64,000 nt of DNA from Pseudomonadota bacterium (GTDB taxonomy: Bacteria > Pseudomonadota > Alphaproteobacteria > Rhizobiales > Rhizobiaceae). The notes beneath the pieces were generated by a model, which searched no databases, had not been told where the DNA came from, and saw only the letters and a program-made list of their open reading frames with translations. Both the position numbers and the translations under genes were made by a program. The stretch spans positions 124,001 through 188,000 of the forward strand of contig JAEXYH010000096.1 in assembly GCA_023451735.1 (NCBI GenBank). Direction: 5' to 3'. The number at the start of each line of letters is the position of its first letter. The stretch's first letter is position 1. Of this stretch, positions 1 through 7,711 are shown in pieces.

Positions 1-789
1 TACGACGACTTCGAGCGGCGGGTTGCCCTTCAAGGTGTCGCGCCAGGACAGTCCGTTATAATCCCAGGCGACGACGATCGGGGTCGAACCCTGAGCGAGC
101 GAGGCGGACTTGCCGATGACGGGTACGAAGTTGCCGGCCTTGTTGATTTCCGAGAAGAGAGCCAGACCGGCTTCGCCAGCCTTGGTCGGGTCGGTTTCAC
201 CGCCAGCGAGGCCTGCGGCGTAAACGGCCTGAACAGCCTGGTTGGAGCCGCGCGGATCACCGGCGAGAGCAACCGAATTGGCGTAGTCCGACTTCGTCAG
301 GTCCTTCCAATCCTTCGGCAGTTCCTTGACGATGTCGGTGTTCACGACGAAGGAAAGAACACCATAATAGTCACCGTACCAGTGTCCTTCGGAATCCTTG
401 GCGTCGTCCGGGATCGAATCCCAGGTGGAGACCTTGTAGGGCTGGATCAGGCCTTCAGCCTTGGAGGACGGGCCGAAAGAGAGGCCGACGTCAATGACGT
501 CAGGCGCCTGCGGGCCGGTATTGCCCTTGTTGGCCTTGATGGCTTCGATTTCGTCGCCCGAGCTTGCGTCCGGGTTCAGTTCGTTGACTTCGATACCGTA
601 TTTGGCCTTGAAGCCGGCAATGATGTCGCCGTAACCGCACCAGCTGTGGGGCAGGGCGATGGTCGTCAGCGAGCCTTCCTTCTTGGCAGCTGCGATCAGT
701 TCAGCGCTCGGCTCGGCGAAAGCGAAGCTTGTGGATGCAACGACTGCGGCAGTCGTCAGCGAAAGCAGGCGATGAGCGTTCTTGAGCAC
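1..789 (-). CDS. ABC transporter periplasmic solute-binding protein (5' part only)
   Basis: The gene reads leftward out of the window, so only the first 263 codons are present and the C-terminus is missing. I chose the GTG start at 787-789 because AGGAGG lies 6 bases upstream and it opens a clean Sec signal peptide (basic start, hydrophobic core, cleavage around A-F-A-E). The mature protein looks like a family 1 extracellular binding protein of the iron/polyamine/thiamine-like group, with segments such as IALPHSWCGYGD and VVAWDYNG. It should capture a small solute in the periplasm for an ABC importer whose permease and ATPase genes would lie to the left. The ligand cannot be told from the sequence. 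The divergent permease gene to the right may share its control region. Confidence 0.8.
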   Translation of the reverse strand, partial: MLKNAHRLLSLTTAAVVASTSFAFAEPSAELIAAAKKEGSLTTIALPHSWCGYGDIIAGFKAKYGIEVNELNPDASSGDEIEAIKANKGNTGPQAPDVIDVGLSFGPSSKAEGLIQPYKVSTWDSIPDDAKDSEGHWYGDYYGVLSFVVNTDIVKELPKDWKDLTKSDYANSVALAGDPRGSNQAVQAVYAAGLAGGETDPTKAGEAGLALFSEINKAGNFVPVIGKSASLAQGSTPIVVAWDYNGLSWRDTLKGNPPLEVVV

Positions 790-1014
790 GGATGTCCTCC
801 TGAGGTTTGATCGTGTCGGCGGCGACTCGTAGAGCCGTATCGTGAACTGTATGTGACAGGCGAGGATCTGATCATCGGGCCATAAGCCCTAGCTTTCAAA
901 GCATTTTTTTCGCAAGCGTCAAAAACGGCAAGTTGGTGGCTGTGGATAACCGGGCAAATACGTCGTTGTTGGAACACGCAGGCCGCAAATTGAACAGATG
1001 ACGTGTGAAGTTCC

Positions 1015-1055
1015 GTTTGACGACAACTTGAAAGTGAAGAATGCTGTCGTCAAAC
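1015..1055. promoter_or_regulatory. Perfect 11-bp inverted repeat, candidate operator
   Basis: GTTTGACGACA at 1015-1025 is matched exactly by its reverse complement TGTCGTCAAAC at 1045-1055. The 19-base spacer puts the arm centres 30 bp (about three helical turns) apart. It sits between two divergent transport genes with no coding frame around it, which suits a dimer or tetramer-bound repressor site better than a terminator: there is no T-tract and the loop is long. Confidence 0.45.
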
Positions 1056-1125
1056 TTTCGTTAATGCTTTCCGGCCCTCGTCGAAAACAATCGTGGCCCG
1101 GAAACCGCTGACAAATATCCTTCAA

Positions 1126-1155
1126 CGGATCAGCCGAGGGATCGCGACTGATCCG
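1126..1155. promoter_or_regulatory. 8-bp inverted repeat upstream of the permease gene
   Basis: CGGATCAG (1126-1133) and CTGATCCG (1148-1155) are exact complements separated by 14 bases, about 150 bases before the permease start. It could be an operator or an mRNA leader hairpin. The evidence is symmetry only. Confidence 0.25.
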
Positions 1156-1308
1156 AAACACGGTGAGGCCTCAAGGCCCTGCCGGACAAGATCCTCCTGG
1201 GAGATGTCAAAGCTGCGCGGACCGGACACCGAAAGATCGGGTCCGGCCGGTTCATGGGCTTGTCCGGCCGTTGGGGTCGGGGCCTTTGCTTCGAGCAGGA
1301 GAAGGGGA

Positions 1309-2808
1309 ATGGATAGTTCATCTGCAGGCGTCAGCTACAAGAAGGCCGACGCATCCTATTTCGATAAGCGCGGTCTTTCGCGTTATGCCGGGGTCTGGTC
1401 ACTTTGGGCACTCGGGGTCGGCGCCGTCATTTCCGGTCATTTTTCCGGCTGGAACTTTGGTTTCGCTACCGGAGGCTGGGGCGGCATGCTGGTTGCCGGC
1501 ATGATCATCGCGGTCATGTATCTGGGCCTGACCTTCTCGATTGCCGAAATGAGCCCGGCGCTGCCGCATACGGGGGCGGCCTATTCCTTTGCTCGCACGG
1601 CCATGGGGCCATGGGGAGGGTTTCTCACCGGGCTTTGCGAAAATGTCGAATATGTGCTGACGCCGGCCGTGATCGTGACGTTCATCACGGCTTACGTGAA
1701 CTCGATCCTCGGGCTCGATCCGGTCTATTCGCCGCTTCTGTGGATCCTGTTCTACGGCGTCTTCCTCTCGCTCAACGTGTTCGGGCTGGAGCTGTCGTTC
1801 AAGGTCACGCTGGTGATCACGCTGGTTTCGCTGGCCGTTCTCGTGTTCTTCTGGATCAGTGCCATTCCGAACATGGATTTCAACCGATGGGCGCTCAATA
1901 TCGGCGTCGGGCCTGACGGTGCGGCGATCGAACTGCCGGAAGGCAATGGTGATTGGTTCCCCTTCGGCCTATCGGGCGTGCTCGCGACGCTGCCCTTTGC
2001 CGTGTGGCTGTTTCTTGCCATCGAGCAGTTGCCTCTTGCGGCGGAAGAATCCGTCGACCCGAAGCGCGATATGCCGAAAGGGATCATTCTCGGCATCATC
2101 ACACTGATGATCTCGGCTTTCATGATCGTGCTTCTCAACCCGTCGCTGCCGGGCGTTGGTGCCTTTCATCTGGGTTCGGCACTGGAGCCGCTGCTCGATG
2201 GGTTCAAGTCCGTCTATGGCGATGGCGGCGTGGTTATCCTCGGGCTTGTCGCACTCACGGGTCTGATCGCCAGCTTCCACACGATCCTCTATGCACAGGG
2301 GCGACAGATCTATTCGTTGTCGCGTGCCGGTTACTTCCCGACGGCCTTGTCGGTGACCCATCCTGCTTACAAGACGCCTTATGTGGCGATGATGGCAGGT
2401 GCCGCTGTTGGTCTGGCGGTCATGCTGGTGATCTGGTTTTCGCTGGGTGCGGAGCAGGGCGGTACGGTGATCGGCGCTGTGCTGCTGAACATGGCCGTCT
2501 TCGGCGCGATGTTCTCCTACATCATGCAGGCGATCTCCTTCATCATTCTGCGCAAGAAGCTGCCGAATATCGACCGGCCGTTCCGCTCGCCGCTCGGTAT
2601 TCCCGGTGCCGCTTTGACGATCGGGATTGCGGTCGTGACGCTGATCTACCAGATTGAGGATCCGAACTTCTTCAAGGGCGTGGTTTGGGTCGTTGTCTGG
2701 TTCGCGGTGGCGATCGCCTATTTCGCGCTCGTCGGACGTCACCGGCTGATTCTGTCGCCGGAGGAAGAATTTGCGATGGCGCATAAGGAGGCTGCATCGC
2801 TAGCCTGA
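1309..2808 (+). CDS. APC-family amino acid/ethanolamine permease
   Basis: A 499-residue inner-membrane transporter with about 12 hydrophobic segments. The N-terminal part, including ALGVGAVISGHFSGWNFG (about residues 34-51) and the following AEMSPALPHTGAAYSFAR, matches what I know of ethanolamine permeases of the APC superfamily. It would import ethanolamine or a related amine/amino acid by proton or cation coupling. The frame stays open upstream to 1093, but ATG 1309 is preferred because GGAGAAGGGG lies just before it and family members start shortly before the first membrane segment. No ethanolamine ammonia-lyase gene is seen nearby, so the substrate is inferred from the family. Confidence 0.8.
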   Translation: MDSSSAGVSYKKADASYFDKRGLSRYAGVWSLWALGVGAVISGHFSGWNFGFATGGWGGMLVAGMIIAVMYLGLTFSIAEMSPALPHTGAAYSFARTAMGPWGGFLTGLCENVEYVLTPAVIVTFITAYVNSILGLDPVYSPLLWILFYGVFLSLNVFGLELSFKVTLVITLVSLAVLVFFWISAIPNMDFNRWALNIGVGPDGAAIELPEGNGDWFPFGLSGVLATLPFAVWLFLAIEQLPLAAEESVDPKRDMPKGIILGIITLMISAFMIVLLNPSLPGVGAFHLGSALEPLLDGFKSVYGDGGVVILGLVALTGLIASFHTILYAQGRQIYSLSRAGYFPTALSVTHPAYKTPYVAMMAGAAVGLAVMLVIWFSLGAEQGGTVIGAVLLNMAVFGAMFSYIMQAISFIILRKKLPNIDRPFRSPLGIPGAALTIGIAVVTLIYQIEDPNFFKGVVWVVVWFAVAIAYFALVGRHRLILSPEEEFAMAHKEAASLA

Positions 2809-2825
2809 ACCTTGGTATTGACGTA

Positions 2826-2860
2826 ATGAATGCGGCATCCCATCGGATGACCGCATTCAT
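2826..2860. terminator. Hairpin after the permease gene
   Basis: ATGAATGCGG (2826-2835) pairs exactly with CCGCATTCAT (2851-2860), giving a 10-bp stem with a 15-base loop shortly after the permease stop codon. There is no T-tract, so it may be a weak terminator or an mRNA-stabilising hairpin. Confidence 0.4.
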
Positions 2861-2909
2861 GATGCAGCTCCGCATCGATCCTGCAGAATGCTATGTGTAG
2901 ATTTTCGGG

Positions 2910-2928
2910 TTAATCCTTGATTAACCAT
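2910..2928 (+). promoter_or_regulatory. CtrA-type binding site (TTAA-N7-TTAACCAT)
   Basis: TTAA at 2910-2913, seven bases, then TTAACCAT at 2921-2928. This fits the full alphaproteobacterial CtrA consensus, two TTAA half-sites 11 bp apart with the extended TTAACCAT right half. It lies 84-102 bases before the start of the ParA-like gene, a suitable place for a promoter element. Confidence 0.6.
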
Positions 2929-3011
2929 GTTTGGAAAGGATGTGGGCTACCGGCCCCATGTTTTGGGGATGCCTGCAGAGCGATGCGGCTCGTCACCCCC
3001 AAGGATGGAAA

Positions 3012-3728
3012 ATGCCAGTCATATCTTTTGCCAATGCCAAAGGCGGTGCCGGGAAGACGACGGCCGCCCTTTTGCTCGCGACCGAACTTGCTCACCAGGG
3101 TTTCCGCATCACCATCATCGACGCCGATCCACAGCGCTGGATCAGCCAATGGCAGGAAACGTCGGGCAAGGTGCGCAATATCGAGGTGATTTCCGAAGTG
3201 ACGGTTGCCTCGTTGAATGGGCATTTGCGGGAAATGGCGTCGGTGACCGACTATTTCATCATCGATCTGGCCGGCGCGCGTGATGCGCTGGTGACGACGG
3301 CGCTCGGACTGTCCGACCATGTCTTCATACCGGTTCAGGGCTCAGCCATGGACGCCAAGGGAGCTGCCCAGATCCTCGACATCCTTGCCCTTCTGAAGGA
3401 GAAGGCGAAACTTGATATCGATCATTCGGTGGTGCTGACACGCGTGGCCTCCATGGTGACCACGAAGGCGCTGCTGGCAATCAAGGGCCTTCTCGCAGCC
3501 AAGGGAGTCAACGTGATGACGGCTCCGATCGGCGAGCGGAGCGCTTTCAAGGAACTGTTCGAAATGGGCGGCACGCTTCACACGATGGATCCGACCAAAG
3601 TCAGCAACTTGGACAAGGCCAAGGAAAATGCACGGGCCTATGCCGTTGAAGTGCTGCGTCTGATGCCGGTCAAGATGACCCGTTCCGCGGTGTCGCGGTT
3701 GATCGGTCTTGGCCGGGGCATCAATTGA
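3012..3728 (+). CDS. ParA/VirC1-like P-loop ATPase
   Basis: A 238-residue cytoplasmic protein with the deviant Walker A motif KGGAGKTT at residues 10-17 and a Walker A' stretch IIDADPQ near residue 41, the marks of the ParA/MinD superfamily. Size and layout (A-N-A-K-G-G-A-G-K-T, then W-x-x-x-W) recall VirC1 of Agrobacterium more than chromosomal ParA, and no parB or parS-like partner is seen. Such ATPases position DNA or protein complexes. Start ATG 3012 is preceded by AAGGA at a good distance; the frame is open further upstream, but that part looks non-coding. A perfect CtrA-like box sits upstream, suggesting cell-cycle expression. The cargo is unknown. Confidence 0.75.
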   Translation: MPVISFANAKGGAGKTTAALLLATELAHQGFRITIIDADPQRWISQWQETSGKVRNIEVISEVTVASLNGHLREMASVTDYFIIDLAGARDALVTTALGLSDHVFIPVQGSAMDAKGAAQILDILALLKEKAKLDIDHSVVLTRVASMVTTKALLAIKGLLAAKGVNVMTAPIGERSAFKELFEMGGTLHTMDPTKVSNLDKAKENARAYAVEVLRLMPVKMTRSAVSRLIGLGRGIN

Positions 3729-3753
3729 GATCTGATTTAGTGCGAAAACGAAT

Positions 3754-3775
3754 ATGGCCGGCTTTCGCCGGCCAT
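3754..3775. terminator. Bidirectional terminator between convergent genes
   Basis: ATGGCCGGC (3754-3762), loop TTTC, GCCGGCCAT (3767-3775): a perfect 9-bp GC-rich stem between the convergent ParA-like and L,D-transpeptidase genes. The U-tract is short on the plus strand; A-rich sequence upstream would give U-rich RNA on the minus strand. Confidence 0.65.
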
Positions 3776-3806
3776 TTCAGTCTCAGGACGATGCTACAAT
3801 CCGGAA

Positions 3807-5201
3807 CTATTCGACGAACTGAACTGTCGTTCCCGGCTTGACCATTTTTGCAAGCTCGGTCGCATCCCAATTGGTCAGGCGCACGCAGCCATGGCTGTTG
3901 GTCTTGCCGATCTTCGATGGTTCCGGCGTGCCATGGATGCCGTAAGTCGGCTTTGACAGCGCGATCCAGACCGTACCGACCGGGCCGTTGGGGCCGGGCG
4001 GGATCTGCAGGATTTGCGTGTTGTTGCCCTGCGTGAAGTTGATCTTCGGATTGTAGGTGTAGCCCGGATCGAGCGCTATACGCTGAACCGTATGATCTCC
4101 GGACGGTGAGGGCGTGTCGGAAGAGCCGATCGTTGCGGGGTAGGCGGCAATCAGGTTGCCGTCTGCACCATAGGCGAACACCTGCTTGCGCCCCTTGTCG
4201 GCAATGATGCGGGTGACCTGACCGGTCTTCGTCTGACCCGGATTGATGACCTTGATGATCGTTCCAGGAATGGAGAAATCAGCATTCGGGTTGAGCGCCT
4301 TCAGGTAGCCTTCGTCCATATGGAATTGTTCAGCCAACTTTTCGGTCACCGAAGTGAATGACATGGCCGGCAACGAGGCCTTGTGAGCATAGTCTTCGGG
4401 AATGGAAGCGACGTAAGGTCCGGCGGCATCCGACGCGGTTATCGTGTAGTCGACAATCGGCAGCCCACCGGAATAGGCAAGGCGCTGCATGATACCTTCG
4501 GAATCGTTTGGATCGAGCGTCTCGCCCGTCATCTCCTGCCATGCCGCAATTGCCTTGTTGACGTTATCGCCAAGGTGCCCGTCGATCACGCCCGGCGAAA
4601 TGCCTTCGCGGTCGAGGAAAACTTGCAAGGCGGCGATCTGGGCCTGCGGCTTCTTGGTAACAGTGATGATCGGCTTGTCTGGGTGAAGGTTGTCAGCTGG
4701 CGGCATGCTCTGGTTCGGCTCCAGCGAAGCTTCCTGCGGATAATTCTGATCGACGCCCGGCAAGCCCTGCTGATCGAGAGGCATGCGTGTGACAGAGCCT
4801 CCGATTGAACCGGTCACAGAGCCGGGCTCTTCTGGACGATATTGGCGGTAATCCTGATATCCACCCCGATTGTCGTAACGCGACGGATAGGTTTCGGCCT
4901 GACGCTGATTGCGATTGTTACGTGGTGCTTCAGGGTATTCCTCGTAACGACGCTGATAGCCATCCTGACGCATTTCCGTCGCGACGATATTGCCATAACG
5001 ATCAAGATAGACACGTCGTCCTGATCCGTCGCGGCTTACGATGATGTCGCGCCCGTTGGGCATGTAATCGAGGATCGCTCCATCCGGCGCAACCAAAACG
5101 GGGCCATCGGAATATTGCTGGTAACGCGACTGCGCAGCTACTGGAACAACCGAGGCTGCCAGAACCGCAAGGCTGATACTGAAAAGAATGGAGCGCTTCA
5201 C
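3807..5201 (-). CDS. L,D-transpeptidase (YkuD domain) with peptidoglycan-binding module
   Basis: A 464-residue secreted protein: Sec signal peptide (residues 1-23), a Q/R/Y-rich low-complexity region to about 160, a peptidoglycan-binding-like domain around 185-240 (A-L-Q-V-F-L-D-R-E-G, G-V-I-D-G), a middle region, and a C-terminal YkuD domain. The catalytic signature is complete: H423, then SHGCVR with the nucleophile C439. It should form 3-3 cross-links or attach proteins to peptidoglycan in the periplasm, an activity prominent in polar-growing Rhizobiales. It is about 100 residues longer than minimal ErfK/YbiS types because of the Tyr/Arg-rich region. Monocistronic by context. Confidence 0.9.
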   Translation of the reverse strand: MKRSILFSISLAVLAASVVPVAAQSRYQQYSDGPVLVAPDGAILDYMPNGRDIIVSRDGSGRRVYLDRYGNIVATEMRQDGYQRRYEEYPEAPRNNRNQRQAETYPSRYDNRGGYQDYRQYRPEEPGSVTGSIGGSVTRMPLDQQGLPGVDQNYPQEASLEPNQSMPPADNLHPDKPIITVTKKPQAQIAALQVFLDREGISPGVIDGHLGDNVNKAIAAWQEMTGETLDPNDSEGIMQRLAYSGGLPIVDYTITASDAAGPYVASIPEDYAHKASLPAMSFTSVTEKLAEQFHMDEGYLKALNPNADFSIPGTIIKVINPGQTKTGQVTRIIADKGRKQVFAYGADGNLIAAYPATIGSSDTPSPSGDHTVQRIALDPGYTYNPKINFTQGNNTQILQIPPGPNGPVGTVWIALSKPTYGIHGTPEPSKIGKTNSHGCVRLTNWDATELAKMVKPGTTVQFVE

Positions 5202-5391
5202 GTTCTCACCGATTATAATGTTGCCTATTCAAGTAATCGGGAAGGAGGCCGCTTGGTTCCCGTTTGCCGTCCGCGATGACTGACAAGCTAAATTTGACGC
5301 TTGTATGGAAAAATCCCAGCTTGCAATGAATGAATCATTAAATTCCGCTCACGTTAGGTAAACGCGTTGTGAGCATGAGGAGGAAATGCTG

Positions 5392-6231
5392 ATGAAAACC
5401 TTTACGGCGGCGCTCGGGCCGAAGCTCCAGCTTGATGAAAGCTCGGTTCTGGATATCGGAAAATGCTTTGTTCACGATACCGATATCGCGCCCGGCCGCG
5501 CGATCCCTGACGATGGTGATTCGCGTATCGATCACTCGCTGGAGGGGTTTCTGTTTACATGCGGGCCGGATCATATCCGTCATCCGGAGGCTATTGTGGG
5601 CGAAGCGAATGGCCGGAAGTTTCCGCTGCATGGTTCCTACTCCTCCCATCCGGCGGAGATACTGTTTTGGGATATGCAGGGTGAGGATGCCGAATGTCGC
5701 GCCCGCGTGCCGGTCTCGACCGTCGACGGCGGGAGCGCGCTGCTTGAGCGACACTGGAGAATCGATGGCGCCACGGGTGAGGTCTGTTTGCAGGACAAGG
5801 TTACCAATACCGGAGCCAAGCCGATGGCGCGGGTGCATATGTACCACATGAATATCGGTGCATGGTTGTTCGATGATGGCGTACATCTGGCGGGGGCGAT
5901 GCTGGAGGGCGGCCGGATGCCTTGGGATTTCGGGCCCGATCCGGGAAGCGTGTTTTGCGTCCCGGCGGGCCGAGATGGTGGGGAATGGGCTGAGGTGGCA
6001 CTCGGGCCGATTGCGTCGCTTGGCGGCGCAACGCTCAAAGTGCGCTTCAAGACCGATAACCTGCCTTATCTGCAGGTGTGGCGGAACCAGAAGGAACCCG
6101 CACATGTGCTTGGAATAGAACCCGTATCGCATCGGCTGGCAAGTCGCGAGGAACTGACTGCATCGGGAGAACTGCAATGGCTTCAGCCGGGCGAGAGCGC
6201 GGATTATGCGCTTCGTTTCGCCTTTGTCTGA
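5392..6231 (+). CDS. Aldose 1-epimerase-like protein (DUF4432)
   Basis: A 279-residue protein with the beta-sandwich pattern of galactose-mutarotase-like proteins. Histidine-rich landmarks include the start of the central sheet (HGSYSSHPAE) and the C-terminal LPYLQVWRNQ...GIEPVSH, typical of DUF4432. Family members bind sugars; the precise reaction is not established, so epimerase function is inferred. GAGGAGG at 5378-5384 sits only 1-2 bases from ATG 5386 but 7 from ATG 5392, so I prefer 5392. No sugar catabolic genes are adjacent. Confidence 0.7.
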   Translation: MKTFTAALGPKLQLDESSVLDIGKCFVHDTDIAPGRAIPDDGDSRIDHSLEGFLFTCGPDHIRHPEAIVGEANGRKFPLHGSYSSHPAEILFWDMQGEDAECRARVPVSTVDGGSALLERHWRIDGATGEVCLQDKVTNTGAKPMARVHMYHMNIGAWLFDDGVHLAGAMLEGGRMPWDFGPDPGSVFCVPAGRDGGEWAEVALGPIASLGGATLKVRFKTDNLPYLQVWRNQKEPAHVLGIEPVSHRLASREELTASGELQWLQPGESADYALRFAFV

Positions 6232-6303
6232 GATGCAGCCGTCTGCCGTTGACGCTTATCAAGCCACGGCGTAATGCTGGCGCCACAAAAATGGAGGTTG
6301 CCC

Positions 6304-6642
6304 ATGGATATCCGCCAGATCAACGACGAGTATTCCGTTTCCGGCCAGATCACCGTCGGGGAACTGGACGAAATCAAGGCGCTTGGTTTCAAGTCTCTTG
6401 TCTGCAACCGTCCGGACGAGGAAGAGCCTGGCCAGCCGCATTATGCCGAGATCGAAGCGCGTGCGAAGGAACTCGGCCTTGAAATCCGTCACATCCCGGT
6501 TGGCCGTATGGGCCTGACACCGGAAGGCGTGACCGAGATGGCCGACGCGCTGGAGGATTTTCAAAAGCCGATGCTCGGCTTCTGCAGGTCCGGTGCCCGC
6601 TCAACCGCCATCTACGACCAAGCCCAGCGTTTCAAGGGCTAA
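6304..6642 (+). CDS. DUF442 (TIGR01244) phosphatase/sulfurtransferase-like protein
   Basis: A compact 112-residue protein. The fold pattern (early Y-S-V-S-G-Q-I, K-S-L-V-C-N-R-P-D, then L-G-F-C-R-S-G-A-R-S with C94) matches the DUF442 family found alone or fused to beta-lactamase-like Blh/ETHE1 proteins. The CRSGAR loop is a CX4R variant of the tyrosine-phosphatase P-loop, so the enzyme may handle phosphate or persulfide. ATG 6304 follows GGAGG at good spacing. It lies 70 bases before a ridA homologue on the same strand and may be co-transcribed. Confidence 0.75.
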   Translation: MDIRQINDEYSVSGQITVGELDEIKALGFKSLVCNRPDEEEPGQPHYAEIEARAKELGLEIRHIPVGRMGLTPEGVTEMADALEDFQKPMLGFCRSGARSTAIYDQAQRFKG

Positions 6643-6712
6643 CCAGTTTTTCGCGCGCGGCGTGGTTTTTCTCGCCGTGCTTCCCCCAAGCTCAGCATTC
6701 AGGAGCATTCCC

Positions 6713-7054
6713 ATGAGCATCAAGCGCATCGAGCCGGGCGCACGCATGAGCGGCGCAGTCGTTCACGGCAACACCGTTTATCTCGCCGGCCAGGTTGGCG
6801 AAGGCGAAACCGTAACGGACCAGTGCAAGGACGCGCTTGCCGAAGTCGACCGCCTGCTCGCCGCCGCCGGTTCCGATAAGTCGAAGGTACTGCAGACGAT
6901 CATCTACCTCTCCGACATGTCGACCTTCGGCGAAATGAATGCCATCTGGGAAGCATGGATCGATCCGGCCAACCCGCCGGCTCGCGCCACGAGCGAAGCC
7001 GCTCTGGCCGCTCCGAAGTACAAGGTCGAGTTCATCGTAACCGCTGCAATCTGA
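6713..7054 (+). CDS. RidA-family (YjgF/YER057c/UK114) protein
   Basis: A 113-residue protein of the RidA superfamily, trimeric enzymes that hydrolyse reactive enamine/imine intermediates made by PLP enzymes. The signature near the C-terminus, N-P-P-A-R-A-T...K-V-E-F, retains the key arginine (R91) in the position used to bind the substrate carboxylate in active RidA. Several family branches have lost it, so activity is plausible here. Start ATG 6713 follows AGGAG. It lies between the DUF442 gene and a small secreted-protein gene on the same strand. Confidence 0.85.
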   Translation: MSIKRIEPGARMSGAVVHGNTVYLAGQVGEGETVTDQCKDALAEVDRLLAAAGSDKSKVLQTIIYLSDMSTFGEMNAIWEAWIDPANPPARATSEAALAAPKYKVEFIVTAAI

Positions 7055-7069
7055 TATCGAGCGCCACGG

Positions 7070-7429
7070 ATGCCGAAAGCACGTTTGCTGACGATCTCCA
7101 TTGCCGGCAGCCTGCTGGCGTCCGTGGCTCATGCTCAAAATCTGCCTTCCGTACCTCAGGGATCGGAACTCGACGTCGCTGCCCAAGGCATGGTTTATGC
7201 GCGCGCCTGTGACCTTCGCTACAAGCGCCCGGGCATGGTCTGGGATTCGAAAGCTCTGTTTCTGAAGTATGCGCAGGAGCTGGTTTCAAACCCGCAGGCG
7301 ACGACGGAGGATGCATTCAAGCGCATCCAGCGAACGACGACACGGGCATACGCCCTGTCTGACAAACAGATCACTGTCGAGTTCTGCGCTCGCTTGGATA
7401 TGGTTTTCAAGCGTGAGCTTGGTCGCTAA
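7070..7429 (+). CDS. Small secreted protein of unknown function
   Basis: 119 residues. Residues 1-22 form a Sec signal peptide ending A-H-A-Q. The mature part is about 97 residues with two cysteines (in R-A-C-D-L-R-Y and V-E-F-C-A-R), which could form one disulfide in the periplasm. The rest is mainly helical with basic residues. I do not recognise the family. It starts 15 bases after the ridA stop and is followed by a strong terminator, so it is probably the last gene of a short DUF442-ridA-hypothetical unit. Confidence 0.6.
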   Translation: MPKARLLTISIAGSLLASVAHAQNLPSVPQGSELDVAAQGMVYARACDLRYKRPGMVWDSKALFLKYAQELVSNPQATTEDAFKRIQRTTTRAYALSDKQITVEFCARLDMVFKRELGR

Positions 7430-7480
7430 TGGCCGTTCGGCCGAGAATCGAGTCGGAATAATTGAAGCGTCGGATATATT

Positions 7481-7509
7481 AAAAGGGGCCGAAAAATCCG
7501 GCCCCTTTT
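7481..7509. terminator. Rho-independent terminator
   Basis: AAAAGGGGCCG (7481-7491) and CGGCCCCTTTT with a run of six T. The A-tract/T-tract symmetry means it can work in both directions, ending the upstream secreted-protein transcript and the small minus-strand gene that stops at 7521. Confidence 0.85.
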
Positions 7510-7520
7510 TTCGTCCTTGA

Positions 7521-7646
7521 TTATCCTGGTTCGCCCGGTGTCATGCCGAAAAGGTAAAAGGCGGCGAGAGCGATGCCGATAAGGAAGATGACGACGACGA
7601 AAGTCGACATGCCTCCAAGTGCTTTGCGTTTCGTTTCATTTGCCAT
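7521..7646 (-). CDS. Tiny single-span membrane protein (41 aa)
   Basis: ATG at 7644-7646 opens a 41-residue frame: basic, charged start (M-A-N-E-T-K-R-K-A-L), one strong transmembrane helix (F-V-V-V-I-F-L-I-G-I-A-L-A-A-F-Y-L-F), and a short polar tail ending P-G-E-P-G. It ends just before a bidirectional terminator, as a real gene would. The layout follows the positive-inside rule. No good Shine-Dalgarno is visible, which lowers confidence. The family is unknown to me; it may be a small respiratory-chain or transporter subunit or a membrane regulator. Confidence 0.5.
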   Translation of the reverse strand: MANETKRKALGGMSTFVVVIFLIGIALAAFYLFGMTPGEPG

Positions 7647-7685
7647 GCCACATCAACGGCATGTACGTGGATTGGTTCCTGAGCT

Positions 7686-7703
7686 CTTGAGCAAATGCTC
7701 AAG
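7686..7703. terminator. Perfect 8-bp hairpin downstream of the ThDP enzyme gene
   Basis: CTTGAGCA (7686-7693) and TGCTCAAG (7696-7703) form a palindrome 9 bases after the minus-strand stop at 7712. It lacks a clear U-tract. It may end the ThDP-enzyme transcript or protect its 3' end. Confidence 0.35.
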
Positions 7704-7711
7704 TTTGGGCC

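Larger units (their letters stand above)
790..1308. other. Divergent intergenic region, about 520 bp
   Basis: This is the long space between the leftward solute-binding protein gene and the rightward permease gene. No convincing coding frame is seen. It holds two inverted repeats (listed separately), a T-run near 905-910, and the ribosome binding sites of both flanking genes. I see no known riboswitch core. It most likely carries the two promoters and operators. Confidence 0.5.

Noticed and set aside
382..810. Plus-strand 142-codon frame at the left edge
   Set aside because: It is opposite the solute-binding protein gene, which has a signal peptide, ribosome binding site and family motifs; the plus frame has none.
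790..1308. Riboswitch in the long leader of the permease gene
   Set aside because: I looked for TPP, cobalamin, glycine and SAM-II type core sequences and found none. The two inverted repeats fit operators better.
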